A stretch of DNA of 64,000 nucleotides from contig NZ_SJPV01000002.1 in the NCBI RefSeq assembly GCF_007860135.1, positions 457,055 to 521,054 on the forward strand, read 5' to 3'. This document shows, piece after piece, positions 41,132 to 50,078 of this stretch. A model generated the notes under the pieces. The model saw nothing but the letters and a program-made list of their open reading frames with translations. It did no database searches and had not been told where the DNA came from. Position numbers and translations under genes: made by a program. This stretch comes from Novipirellula artificiosorum. Lineage in GTDB: Bacteria; Planctomycetota; Planctomycetia; Pirellulales; Pirellulaceae. The number at the start of each line of letters is the position of its first letter. Positions within the stretch are counted from its first letter, which is position 1.

Positions 41132-43303
41132 ATGACCACGAAAACCCAACCTGGCTTTGATCCTGACTCGGCAGCGAAGAGCATTGCCGACGAATTGGGC
41201 TTACCACTTCGACAAGTTCAGTCGGCAATCGAGTTGCTCGATGCAGGAAATACCATTCCCTTTATCGCTCGCTATCGCAAGGAAGCAACCGGCGGTCTCA
41301 ATGAAATCGACTTGCGAGCGATCGAAGATGCACTGGAAAAAGCAACCACGCTGGCGGCTCGCAAGGTCACGGTGCTCAAGTCGATCTCGGAACAGGGTTT
41401 GCTGACCCCCGAATTGCAAGCAAAAGTCGAGGCCTGCACGGACCTTCGTACCCTCGAAGCCATCTACTTACCTTTCAAACCCAAGCGGCGGACGCGAGCG
41501 ACGATCGCGCGAGAACGTGGACTGCAGCCCCTTGCCGATTTGCTCCTCCAACAGCAACCTCTGATCCAATCGAAGCAAGAAACGCTGGCCCCGTTTGTCG
41601 ACAAGAATAAGGAGGTTCCCGATACGGAAACGGCCCTTCAAGGTGCCCTCGATATCCTTGCCGAACAATGGGCCGAAGATGTCGAGACTCGTTCCTGGAT
41701 GACACACCAAGCTTATTCCGAAGGTAAGATCAGCTCACAAGTGAAGCGTGGCAAAAAGGACCAAGCGAGCAAGTTTGAGCTGTACCTTGACCACCACGAG
41801 GCGGTGAAGAAAATCCCATCGCATCGGCTCTTGGCGATGCTTCGCGGTGCGAGTGAAGGGATCCTGCGAGTCGGCGTCGAGTTGGATCCATCACAAGTGG
41901 TGTCGCAGCTGAAAGCCAAGTTGCTTACGAACCGCCAATTCGAGTTTTATCAGGAGCTCAACTCGACGGTCGACGACTGCTACCAGCGGCTCTTGATGCC
42001 AGCGACCGAATCGTCTGTTCTGCAAACGTTGAAGGAAAAAGCGGACGAAGAAGCGATTGCGGTGTTTGGCAAGAACCTCCACGAGCTACTGATGTCGGCA
42101 CCGGCGGGACCTCGAGTCACGATGGGCATCGACCCCGGCTTTCGTACCGGATGCAAGGTGGCCATCGTTGATGGCACGGGAAAATTCTTGACGAACACGA
42201 CCATCTATCCAACGCCGCCGAAAAGTGACACGGTCACAGCCGGGAAAGAATTGCTCGAATTGATCAAGCAACACAACGTCGAATTGGTTGCCATCGGCAA
42301 TGGGACGGCTTCGCGAGAAACCGATGCGTTTGTGGCAGATCTTGTCCGCCAGCACAAGCTTGAGGTCACCCGAGTGATGGTCAGCGAATCGGGCGCTTCG
42401 ATCTATTCCGCCAGCGAACTGGCCGCGAAGGAGTTCCCCGATTTAGACATTACCGTGCGTGGTGCCATCAGCATCGCGCGTCGATTGCAAGACCCGCTGG
42501 CGGAATTGGTCAAGACCGATCCAAAATCGATCGGTGTCGGACAATACCAACACGACGTCAACCAGACACAGCTACGCAAATGCCTCGAACGTACGGTCGA
42601 ATCGTGCGTCAACCACGTGGGTGTGGATTTGAATATGGCAAGTGTACCGCTGCTATCCCATGTGGCCGGCATTGGTCCGAAACTCGCCGAGCGAATTGTT
42701 GAATTCCGCAATGAACATGGTCGTTTTTCAAGTCGCAAAGAACTCACCAAAGTTCCCAAGCTTGGTAAGAAAGCGTTTGAACAAGCCGCTGGTTTCTTAC
42801 GGATACGTGATGGTGACCAACCCTTGGACAATTCCGCCGTCCATCCGGAAAGCTACACATTGGTTAGCCGGATGGCCAAAAAGCTCGGCGCCGATTCCAA
42901 GTCGTTAGTCGGCAACGCCACGCTCAGCCAGAAATTGAAAGCCGAAGAGTTTGTCGACGATCAATTCGGCATTCCAACGATTGTCGACATCATCGCGGAA
43001 CTCGCCAAACCGGGGCGCGACCCACGAAGCGAATTCCGTGCGGTCAAGTTTGACGACAACGTCAACTCGATGGAAGATCTCCGTACCGGCATGGTACTCG
43101 AAGGGGTCATCACCAACGTGACTCACTTCGGAGCGTTCGTTGACATTGGCGTCCACCAAGACGGACTGATTCATGTTTCGCAATTAGCCAACCACTTCGT
43201 CAAGGATCCCAATGAAGTGGTCTCCGTTGGCGATTGTGTCAAAGTCAAAGTGATGGAAATCGACCTACCACGCAAACGCATTTCGGTCACGCGAAAGTTC
43301 TAG
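41132..43303 (+). CDS. tex: Tex family transcription accessory / RNA-binding protein
   Basis: 723 residues, close to other Tex proteins. In order: an N-terminal helical domain (NTIPFIARYRKEATGGLNE is the Tex hallmark), the YqgF/RNase H-like domain (VTMGIDPGFRTGCKVAIVDG, ATTA-type lid), helix-hairpin-helix motifs (LLSHVAGIGPKLAERIVEFR) and a C-terminal S1 domain (GVITNVTHFGAFVDIGVHQD). Tex binds nucleic acids and is linked to transcription and stress tolerance. The TAG stop shares CTAG with the stop of the convergent LURP-one-like gene. Confidence 0.96.
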   Translation: MTTKTQPGFDPDSAAKSIADELGLPLRQVQSAIELLDAGNTIPFIARYRKEATGGLNEIDLRAIEDALEKATTLAARKVTVLKSISEQGLLTPELQAKVEACTDLRTLEAIYLPFKPKRRTRATIARERGLQPLADLLLQQQPLIQSKQETLAPFVDKNKEVPDTETALQGALDILAEQWAEDVETRSWMTHQAYSEGKISSQVKRGKKDQASKFELYLDHHEAVKKIPSHRLLAMLRGASEGILRVGVELDPSQVVSQLKAKLLTNRQFEFYQELNSTVDDCYQRLLMPATESSVLQTLKEKADEEAIAVFGKNLHELLMSAPAGPRVTMGIDPGFRTGCKVAIVDGTGKFLTNTTIYPTPPKSDTVTAGKELLELIKQHNVELVAIGNGTASRETDAFVADLVRQHKLEVTRVMVSESGASIYSASELAAKEFPDLDITVRGAISIARRLQDPLAELVKTDPKSIGVGQYQHDVNQTQLRKCLERTVESCVNHVGVDLNMASVPLLSHVAGIGPKLAERIVEFRNEHGRFSSRKELTKVPKLGKKAFEQAAGFLRIRDGDQPLDNSAVHPESYTLVSRMAKKLGADSKSLVGNATLSQKLKAEEFVDDQFGIPTIVDIIAELAKPGRDPRSEFRAVKFDDNVNSMEDLRTGMVLEGVITNVTHFGAFVDIGVHQDGLIHVSQLANHFVKDPNEVVSVGDCVKVKVMEIDLPRKRISVTRKF

Positions 43304-43884
43304 CCACGCCCTCGCTCGAGTAGGACCATCATGATCAAAGCGAGTAATGAGCGGAGCTCGTCGTCCTCGGGCATCTCGTTGAGTTTCTCTAAGATAAACT
43401 TGCCCTCGAAAACGGCCGGCTTTTTAGTCAACCGCAGCAACTCGGTGCCGTCCGGCCGGCGCACGATGTAGCTGGGGTTGAGCAGCAACGCTGCGACGAA
43501 TCCGATGACCGGGATTTCACCAAGAATGCTTTCCAACACCTTCTTCATGGGGCTCTCTTCGCTGATCGTCATGTCGACCGCGTTGTCTTGCATGATGTCG
43601 TAATGGGCTGACCACAACGACCGCATCCCTTTGCGGCGAACTGCGCCCCAATCGTTTCCTTGAGCATCCGTGAAATGATAATTGGCCGAAAAGTCAATCA
43701 CTCGGTCCGATGCAATCTGAAAGATCTCACGACTCTGGTTCTCATCGCTGTAGATCTGAACCTTCTCTTTCAACTTGAACATCTTTTGTTTGATGAACAT
43801 CAAGACGTTTCCCGAGCCATCGGTGGCTGTGATCCGCTGGCCAAAGGTCAATAGCTTGAAACGAAGTTCGATGGGGTACTGCAT
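43300..43884 (-). CDS. LURP-one-related (scramblase-like fold) protein
   Basis: 194 residues from the ATG at 43884 (MQYPIELRFKLLTFGQRITA); a longer frame would run through the terminator of the upstream gene. The pattern ITATDGSGNVLMFIKQKMFKLKEKVQIY and the later FHFTD-like, WSAHYDIMQ and YIVRRPDGTELLRL segments suggest the 12-stranded LOR barrel with a buried C-terminal hydrophobic helix (about 132-150). Its function in bacteria is unknown. It follows a terminator after the DUF3467 gene, so it probably has its own promoter or depends on readthrough. Confidence 0.72.
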   Translation of the reverse strand: MQYPIELRFKLLTFGQRITATDGSGNVLMFIKQKMFKLKEKVQIYSDENQSREIFQIASDRVIDFSANYHFTDAQGNDWGAVRRKGMRSLWSAHYDIMQDNAVDMTISEESPMKKVLESILGEIPVIGFVAALLLNPSYIVRRPDGTELLRLTKKPAVFEGKFILEKLNEMPEDDELRSLLALIMMVLLERGRG

Positions 43885-43914
43885 GAGGAGACGACCGAGA
43901 TGTGAGAGGTGCAT

Positions 43915-43950
43915 AAAAAAAGCCGCGTTACCCAAGAAGGCGACGCGGCT
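43915..43950 (-). terminator. Rho-independent terminator after the DUF3467 gene
   Basis: On the minus strand, AGCCGCGT (43950-43943) pairs with ACGCGGCT (43928-43921) around a 14-base loop and is followed by seven T. It ends transcription of the DUF3467 gene 31 bases after its stop. Confidence 0.85.
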
Positions 43951-43981
43951 AAGTGTAGCCGATGCACAGAGCAACAGGTTG

Positions 43982-44374
43982 TTAGCTCTTTTGTGGCGCT
44001 TGTTGCTGCTGAAGGCCGGGGCGAACTCGCTTGTTGATATCGGTTTCCAAAACGCCGAACACCGACTCGTGACGAGCGACCGACATTTGCAAAGCAGCCA
44101 GCAAACGTTTCGCAGTGAAAAAGTTCACGATGATACGTTGCTTGACTTGGATCGGATCCTTCGGGACGCCAATCGGTTGTGGGTTCAAGCCGAAATCGAC
44201 GATCAATTCTTCCGGCGATCCAGTGACACGACAAAAATTAGCGTAGGTCGCCATCGCGTTGTCATCATTCACTTGAACCTGAACCGGTTGCTGTGGTGGA
44301 GTCTGCGCGGCTTCGGCGGGACTCGCAGCCACTTCGGGCTTTGCTGCGTCGGTCGTCTTGGTGTCGTCTGCCAT
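43982..44374 (-). CDS. DUF3467-containing protein
   Basis: 130 residues. After a disordered Ala/Pro/Gln-rich N-terminus (about 1-35) the sequence YANFCRVTGSPEELIVDFGLNP matches DUF3467, followed by QVKQRIIVNFFTAKRLLAAL, the second conserved part. The C-terminus is Gln-rich. The function is unknown; the fold is small and cytoplasmic. The gene is the first downstream of cassette 2 on the same strand, but 259 bases separate them and it has its own terminator, so linkage to the cassette is uncertain. Confidence 0.82.
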   Translation of the reverse strand: MADDTKTTDAAKPEVAASPAEAAQTPPQQPVQVQVNDDNAMATYANFCRVTGSPEELIVDFGLNPQPIGVPKDPIQVKQRIIVNFFTAKRLLAALQMSVARHESVFGVLETDINKRVRPGLQQQQAPQKS

Positions 44375-44633
44375 CTGTAAATTCTCTCCGAAAAAATGAG
44401 AAGGTTCGAAATACTCTCGAGCTTAAAAAGGTTCGAAAGCGAGGGTGGGGCTAAAGGAAACGTGTCTCTACGAGTGCCGCCCGAATTGCACGATCATTCC
44501 AGACAGCTTGAGGTGTCCATTAAGGTATCAATCCTAACAATCACTCGAGCCGCTGCAACGTGAGACAGCGATGTTCAATACAAAAATTCTGCGGTTGATT
44601 CCTGCAAATGTTAAACGACGAAAGATGCGCAGT

Positions 44634-46871
44634 TTAGAACTCGAAATTCAACGTCTTGGCAATCACTCGCCATAACCTTTGCCCCAACGACATGGGGTCA
44701 ACATGGACTTTGGCGCTGCCACGATAACCGGGCCGGAACGGCAACGTACTTGGGTCCAACGGCACTCGAGCTTGGTAGGAAACACTTCTTGGTTTGATCG
44801 CTCCGGTTCGTGGATCAATTTCAGTTTGCAAGTCGCCACCGGTTTGGCTGGCCATCGAAGTGGACGCTGATTTCAGGGGTTCATTGGACTTCTCTAAGAT
44901 CACGCCACTAAACGTCTCCAACCGCCTCGAATCGAGTTTCATATCAACCGTCTGGCCTTCGCGAACCAACTGGACGTCGCCCTGATCGATCACCAGCACC
45001 GCTTCAAATTCATCGGGGTTGCCTATTTCGCAAATCAAATCGTCTGCCGTCAACATCGCTCCACGGTTTTCTTCATCGAGGGGTGTACCGGACCATCCGG
45101 GCAACCGTCCATCACCAGCGTCTTGTGGTTTCTTGAGCGGTGGTGGCATCACAAATCCCGTTTGCTTGGCTTTGACGACCAAACGATCCAGTTCGTCTTG
45201 TGTCTTCGCCTTTAGATCTCGGATGGAATCAAGAAGTTCCACCTGAGTTTCAATTTGTGGGATCACTGCTTTATCTTCATTACTCCGTATCGACATGTAA
45301 TCCAGTTTCACCATGGCGACTTGCTCTTCGCCCTTCAAATCCGCCAAGCGGATCTCGAGATCCGGATTCACGAGCTCGGCGATTTTTTCGTCCTCTTGGA
45401 CGTAGGTCCCAGGCTCGACGGTCCATTCAATTTGGCCAGGCGAACCGGCGTAAACCGCACCTGCTTTGCTCGGCCGGATCTCGAATGCACAATCAATGTG
45501 GTGAGGGAAAGGGATGTAGACGACACCGGCCAGGATGGCTCCCGCAATCGCCAGCGTTGCCAGAAGGCGGCCTCGTTTCACTTTTGATAATCTCCCAGGA
45601 GTACGACAGAATTTCCATGTTTGGATGATCGGCTGAGCGACCAAGCCAAAGAATCCAACGACCGCTACCATGCGGCCGATCGCTTGAAGCCCATACGGTT
45701 CAAGCACTTTGATCACGAACCAACAAATCGAAAACACCACGACCCAGCGATAAATCACACTGGCGACCGTGAACATACCGAACCACAATTTGCCTCGCGT
45801 GGGCATGAACGGATCGTCTTGAAGCTCCAAACCAAGACAGGTTTCTTGGAACCATCGCTTCAACACTTCGGTGCTCTTTTGCCGAAGGTTGGGAATCTCG
45901 AGTGCATCCATCAGGATGTAATACCCGTCAAAACGCAGCAGCGGGTTCCCGTTGACCAACAGCGTGCTGACAACGTTCAAAAACATCATGTTCAAGCACA
46001 GGTCATTGATCGTGGTTCCTTGTTCAGAAAACCACCAGACAAAGGCAGCAATGGATGCCAAAATCATTTCGACGTAGATGCCGCCGGCACCAATCCAGAC
46101 CCGCTTCCATTTGTTGGGCAGCATCCATGAATCGGAAACATTGCAATACAAGCAAGGCGTGAAGACCAGCAACATGAAGCCGATCTCGTGGCACTCGCCA
46201 CCAAATTTCTTGCAACTCAGCCCGTGCCCGAATTCATGCAGCACCTTCACGATCGCCATCGTCACCGCCAAGATCAACCAGCGATCGGCTGCAAAGAATT
46301 GTTGGAACGTGGGTAGTTTCGCATAGACCGTATCGTATTGGCTGGCAAGCAGCAGCGAAGCCGAGATGCACAGCCCAATGAAGAACAACAAGGCCGGTAT
46401 GGTAAACAACCATCCGAACCAAGGCAAAATCGCGTTGAGGACCTTTTCGGGGTCAACGCCACGCATCCGCAGGGCGAAAACATTGGACACCTTGCCCAAC
46501 ATCTCCTTGTTCTTCTTCGTCCGGCCACGTTCGCGAAGCGCTTTGCCTTGGCCTGGCGAGTTGCTGATCACTAAACCGCTACGGTGCAGCATGCCAATGA
46601 ATTGTTGCAAGTCACCGAACGTAATCTTCTGGGGTGCAAACCGTTGTTCGAATCCGTCTTTGATCTGCTGCAGACTGACGTGCCCATCGAGCATGTTGAG
46701 AATGTAGTACTCCTCGTCATGAAAACGAAAATACTGCAGCCCGACCGGTTCCTTGACGACCCAGTAACCGGTGCCTTGATAGCGATGCCGGCTGGCCGTT
46801 AGGTCCGGTCGTTTGCGCACCGTCAGCGCACGCGATGAACTGCTAACGAGTGATTCAGCAAGACTAGGCAT
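44634..46871 (-). CDS. Cassette 2 gene C': PqqD-like / M50 metalloprotease / lipoyl adaptor fusion
   Basis: 745 residues from the ATG at 46871 (MPSLAESLV). Residues about 20-105 form a PqqD-like winged-helix domain (EEYYILNMLDGHVSLQQIKD), the fold of RiPP recognition elements. The zinc motif HEFGH is at 212-216, the Cys loop PCLYCNVSDSWMLP starts at 239 and NPLLRFDGY at 309-317 supplies Asp315. Seven or eight helices lie between 150 and 455. From about 460 a periplasmic lipoyl/adaptor arm follows (GSPGQIEWTVEPGTYVQEDE, long coiled coil, PFRPGYRGSAKV barrel end). The motif spacing equals that of the paralogue at 15875. It probably binds and cleaves a membrane-inserted peptide; the substrate is unknown. 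Confidence 0.85.
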   Translation of the reverse strand: MPSLAESLVSSSSRALTVRKRPDLTASRHRYQGTGYWVVKEPVGLQYFRFHDEEYYILNMLDGHVSLQQIKDGFEQRFAPQKITFGDLQQFIGMLHRSGLVISNSPGQGKALRERGRTKKNKEMLGKVSNVFALRMRGVDPEKVLNAILPWFGWLFTIPALLFFIGLCISASLLLASQYDTVYAKLPTFQQFFAADRWLILAVTMAIVKVLHEFGHGLSCKKFGGECHEIGFMLLVFTPCLYCNVSDSWMLPNKWKRVWIGAGGIYVEMILASIAAFVWWFSEQGTTINDLCLNMMFLNVVSTLLVNGNPLLRFDGYYILMDALEIPNLRQKSTEVLKRWFQETCLGLELQDDPFMPTRGKLWFGMFTVASVIYRWVVVFSICWFVIKVLEPYGLQAIGRMVAVVGFFGLVAQPIIQTWKFCRTPGRLSKVKRGRLLATLAIAGAILAGVVYIPFPHHIDCAFEIRPSKAGAVYAGSPGQIEWTVEPGTYVQEDEKIAELVNPDLEIRLADLKGEEQVAMVKLDYMSIRSNEDKAVIPQIETQVELLDSIRDLKAKTQDELDRLVVKAKQTGFVMPPPLKKPQDAGDGRLPGWSGTPLDEENRGAMLTADDLICEIGNPDEFEAVLVIDQGDVQLVREGQTVDMKLDSRRLETFSGVILEKSNEPLKSASTSMASQTGGDLQTEIDPRTGAIKPRSVSYQARVPLDPSTLPFRPGYRGSAKVHVDPMSLGQRLWRVIAKTLNFEF

Positions 46872-46895
46872 AAAACAGAGGAAGACGTTAGAGTA

Positions 46896-46942
46896 CAGCC
46901 TTGCGGCTGCTACGGGAAAGTAAACGTTCAGCCTCGCGGCTG
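46896..46942. repeat. Two REP-like inverted repeats CAGCC-N4-GGCTG
   Basis: CAGCC-TTGC-GGCTG (46896-46909) and CAGCC-TCGC-GGCTG (46929-46942) lie in the leader between cassette genes B' and C'. They resemble the element at 11569-11582 (CAGCCTTCAGGCTG). Confidence 0.65.
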
Positions 46943-47004
46943 CGAGGGTTTTCAAATCATCGAATGATTCGCTGACAACTTAAAGCTGGAACCACAACGT
47001 TCGA

Positions 47005-47952
47005 TTACCGGTTTGGCTTGACGATGATCTCGGCTCGCATTCCGGGTTTGACGATCCAATCTTCGCCCTGTTGTTGGTTCTCAATCTCGACCCAAACGCG
47101 GTACTGATGCCGCAAATCCATCTCGCTACTAACAAAATCAATGGTGCCTTGGAACGACAGAGCTTTCTTGGTGTCCGTTTCCGCACTGACAAACACCTCT
47201 ACGGGCATCCCCCTTCGGACTTCGGGGTAACGCAATCCGTTGATCACGCCTTGAACCCGCAACTTGTCGAGTTGGACCAAGGTCGCGATCGGGGTGCCCG
47301 CTTGCACCCAGCTGCCGAGTTGGGCGATTCGTGTTTCGATAAAGCCCCCGAACGGCGCGGTAATTTGACGTTTCTTCAGTTCCGCTTCCGCCATCTCCCG
47401 CTCGGTTTTCTTGACGAGGTATTGGACTTTCGCAATGTCCATATCCTGTTGAGAAAGCTCGATCTTCAACTTGCCACGGTTGGCTTCCAACCGTTTCTTT
47501 TCGAGTTCCCAGTAGGGAATCGCTCCCTCGGCTCGCAAATTCTCAAACGCTTTCAATTCGGCGCTCGCCAATTTCTCGCTGTTGCGGGCGTCCCGCATCT
47601 GAACATCGTTCAACGCTTTGATCTCGGCCTCTTTCTCTTCCGCTTTCTTCAGCTCAACGGCTAATCGTGCCTGGGAATCGTCAATGACCGCCATCAGATC
47701 CCCCGCCGCAACGGTCGCTCCTTCCTTGAACTTCAACTCCATCAATTTGCCATCCACCTCCGCAGGGACATTGACGGTATTGATGACGATGACGATGCAG
47801 TTCTCTGCGCGGATTTCGCCCGGCTTGATCGGCTCGGCCGAGAGGTCAGCAGACGGAACGCTTGAGAGACCAGGGGAAGGCTGGATCTGCTGAGCCATCG
47901 CAAGCGAAGTCATGACGACCATCGCCAGCGTGCTGAGAGCAAATGATTTCAT
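47005..47952 (-). CDS. Cassette 2 gene B': secreted HlyD/RND-type adaptor
   Basis: 315 residues from the ATG at 47952, with GGAG about 12 bases upstream. The signal peptide MKSFALSTLAMVVMTSLAMA is clear. The first lipoyl half is NVPAEVDGKLMELKFKEGAT, a coiled-coil hairpin rich in Glu/Lys/Ala spans about 95-185, the second lipoyl half is RQITAPFGGFIETRIAQLGS and a beta barrel ends at VKPGMRAEIIV. Its size, order and the ENCIVIVINTVNVPA segment mirror gene B at 14938. It lies 74 bases after A' and 133 bases before C'. Confidence 0.88.
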   Translation of the reverse strand: MKSFALSTLAMVVMTSLAMAQQIQPSPGLSSVPSADLSAEPIKPGEIRAENCIVIVINTVNVPAEVDGKLMELKFKEGATVAAGDLMAVIDDSQARLAVELKKAEEKEAEIKALNDVQMRDARNSEKLASAELKAFENLRAEGAIPYWELEKKRLEANRGKLKIELSQQDMDIAKVQYLVKKTEREMAEAELKKRQITAPFGGFIETRIAQLGSWVQAGTPIATLVQLDKLRVQGVINGLRYPEVRRGMPVEVFVSAETDTKKALSFQGTIDFVSSEMDLRHQYRVWVEIENQQQGEDWIVKPGMRAEIIVKPNR

Positions 47953-48026
47953 CGAAAAGGACTCCGGTATTTTGGAAATGATGTGCTTGGAAGTAGAGAA
48001 GTGGAGGAGGAAACTCAGTGCGTCCA

Positions 48027-50078
48027 TCAGAAAAAGAACTTGCAGCACCATTCATAGATCTCGTGGAAGAACACAAACCCACTGGCTCGGCGTCCGCAAT
48101 AAACTTTGGCGATCACCTTGGCACCGGGGCGAGGCAGCAATTCGCGAAGCTCCGCCTGTTCCGGATACGCTTCCATCAAAATCACCGCACCATGCTCTTC
48201 GTTCGGTTCGGCTCGAGCGGAAATATCCGCTACCGGCAATTTCGCGGCCAATGTCACATCGGGGTCGGTCTTCAGAATGTAACTGACATCCAACTCCGTC
48301 GCTTTCTGTTGGATCACGTACTCGTCAAGGTGCCCTTCACGTTTCTCAGGAAGTTCCAACTTCAAATACAAGGGTTCGCTCAAATCGGCCACCTCGAGCA
48401 AGACTTGCCCCGTAGAAATCGGGCGACTGCGAAGCATCTTTTCTACATCCCACGAGGTGACGACCCCATCGATGGGAGACCTCACAATGAGTTGTTGCTC
48501 GCGTTCCCGCAACAGTTCTCGTTTGGCCTTCAATACCGTCTGTTTGGTTTCAAGTTCATTGAGTTCTCCCTGCAATGCTCGCATGTCAGCCGGCTCAAGC
48601 TTTCGCGACTGTGTCAATTGGCCAAGCACCCGGGCTTTCTCTGCAAGCGTCGTTTGAGCCTGACCCTCCAGATCTGCGACTTGAATCTCCAAGTCTCGGT
48701 TGCGTAGCACCAGCAGGGTTTCGCCAGCTTTGACGGGACGGTTGTGATCCGCAATCACTTCGATCACCTCGCCATCGATCGGAGCAAAAATTTCGCGGCG
48801 AACCACGGGCGTCAATGTACCATCGGCCTCCAAGTTGAAATCTTTCTTGAAAAAGATCAGCCCGAGAACCACCGCGGTGATCAGGCCCAGAACTCCAATC
48901 GTCTTCGGCAACGTTCTCGCTCGGAGCACCCATGTCGCTCGACCCAAGGCGCGCCAAACGGGCATCAGGAATAGATTGCTGTGAGTCATTGAATTCGCGA
49001 TCGCCCGGGTACCATGTTCGTACACCAAGTCACAGCGAGCATGAAAAACATCTGCAGGAAGGTTGCTCTCGATCTGCTCCACGATCAATGCACCGATGAC
49101 TTCGCCGCGATGAGCGTTGTCGCGGTCAATCTCTCCCGCAGCTCCGGTGTCTTGTTCTGCACCCAATTTCCGCTGTGGCTCGCGAAGCGGCAACACGGCA
49201 ATGTTTCGACCATACGATTGATCGACGTAGTCTTCGAGCGCCTCTTCGATTTGCGGCGGCAAATCCTCCGTCGACCCATCGTGCCAAAGCGGTTCACCTG
49301 CCGCACAGACCCGCGTCGCTAACTTGTTCAGTGCCGTCACGATGTTCGATCGGTTTTCGATCGTGTCTTGGCCACTGATCGCCTTGACCGTGCATTTGCG
49401 GCCCTTCTTGATCGCAACGCTCACTCGGTCGCAACCGATCAAGCGCCGGCCCTCATTGGCAACGATGTGAGCCGTTTCCATTAAATCGAGCGATTCGTGT
49501 GAGGCACGAGCGAAGGAGTCTGCCTGTTGCCAGAGCGTCTGTCGGTCGCCCAGCTTTTGCAGTTTTTGGCCCCGCAGCCAATCCGCGGCCAGTTCACACA
49601 TCTGCTGCAAGAAACGCAGGTAACCTCGCTGGGTGTCCGGCGCCGTGTCGGGCCGCTGGAACACTTCGATCAATCCGTCTTGCTGCTCGTCGTGCTTGAG
49701 AGCCCCGAGGACCAACAAGTAACGTGTCGGATTGCCTTCGGCTTCGCCGTCGGTCGTTCCGGAATAGGGGGGGACGATTAATGATTGGCCGGTATTTGCG
49801 ACCCGTTGGATCAACCGAGTGTGGCGGGTCGCATCATCACTGTCGTCCGCCAAAATCGAAGGCTCGGCGTTGATTTGGTACTGCAGTCGCAGTTGACGAT
49901 CTTCGTCCAACAGCCAAATCGCACCACCGGCAGCGGCCAAAGCGGTGATGATCCGCGACAAAAGCTCGGGATAAAACTCATCCGCCGTGGCACCCGATTT
50001 GGCGAGTGCAGCGATTTCGTTGACCAAAGCTCGGATTTGTGCCTTGGTATCTTCAACGGTTTGCTGGTTGACCGACAT
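48027..50078 (-). CDS. Cassette 2 gene A': GAF / transmembrane / lipoyl-HlyD fusion protein
   Basis: 683 residues. N-terminal GAF-like segment at about 11-170 with NPTR (116-119) and TQRGYLRF (149-156), both shared with gene A of cassette 1. A more typical GAF domain is at about 190-365 (CDRVSVAIKKGRKCTVKAIS, GEVIGALIVEQIE). One membrane helix (391-410, PKTIGVLGLITAVVLGLIFF) leads to a lipoyl domain (431-460, FAPIDGEVIEVIADHNRPVK), a long coiled coil and a second lipoyl half (VRSPIDGVVTSWDV). The C-terminus ends in Cys/Phe-rich CCKFFF. It is the first gene of the operon and reads away from a palindromic site at 50282. Membrane topology: sensor in, adaptor out. Confidence 0.85.
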   Translation of the reverse strand: MSVNQQTVEDTKAQIRALVNEIAALAKSGATADEFYPELLSRIITALAAAGGAIWLLDEDRQLRLQYQINAEPSILADDSDDATRHTRLIQRVANTGQSLIVPPYSGTTDGEAEGNPTRYLLVLGALKHDEQQDGLIEVFQRPDTAPDTQRGYLRFLQQMCELAADWLRGQKLQKLGDRQTLWQQADSFARASHESLDLMETAHIVANEGRRLIGCDRVSVAIKKGRKCTVKAISGQDTIENRSNIVTALNKLATRVCAAGEPLWHDGSTEDLPPQIEEALEDYVDQSYGRNIAVLPLREPQRKLGAEQDTGAAGEIDRDNAHRGEVIGALIVEQIESNLPADVFHARCDLVYEHGTRAIANSMTHSNLFLMPVWRALGRATWVLRARTLPKTIGVLGLITAVVLGLIFFKKDFNLEADGTLTPVVRREIFAPIDGEVIEVIADHNRPVKAGETLLVLRNRDLEIQVADLEGQAQTTLAEKARVLGQLTQSRKLEPADMRALQGELNELETKQTVLKAKRELLREREQQLIVRSPIDGVVTSWDVEKMLRSRPISTGQVLLEVADLSEPLYLKLELPEKREGHLDEYVIQQKATELDVSYILKTDPDVTLAAKLPVADISARAEPNEEHGAVILMEAYPEQAELRELLPRPGAKVIAKVYCGRRASGFVFFHEIYEWCCKFFF

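Noticed and set aside
47618..48707. Plus-strand open frames across cassette 2 genes A' and B'
   Set aside because: They are shadows of the well-supported minus-strand adaptor genes.
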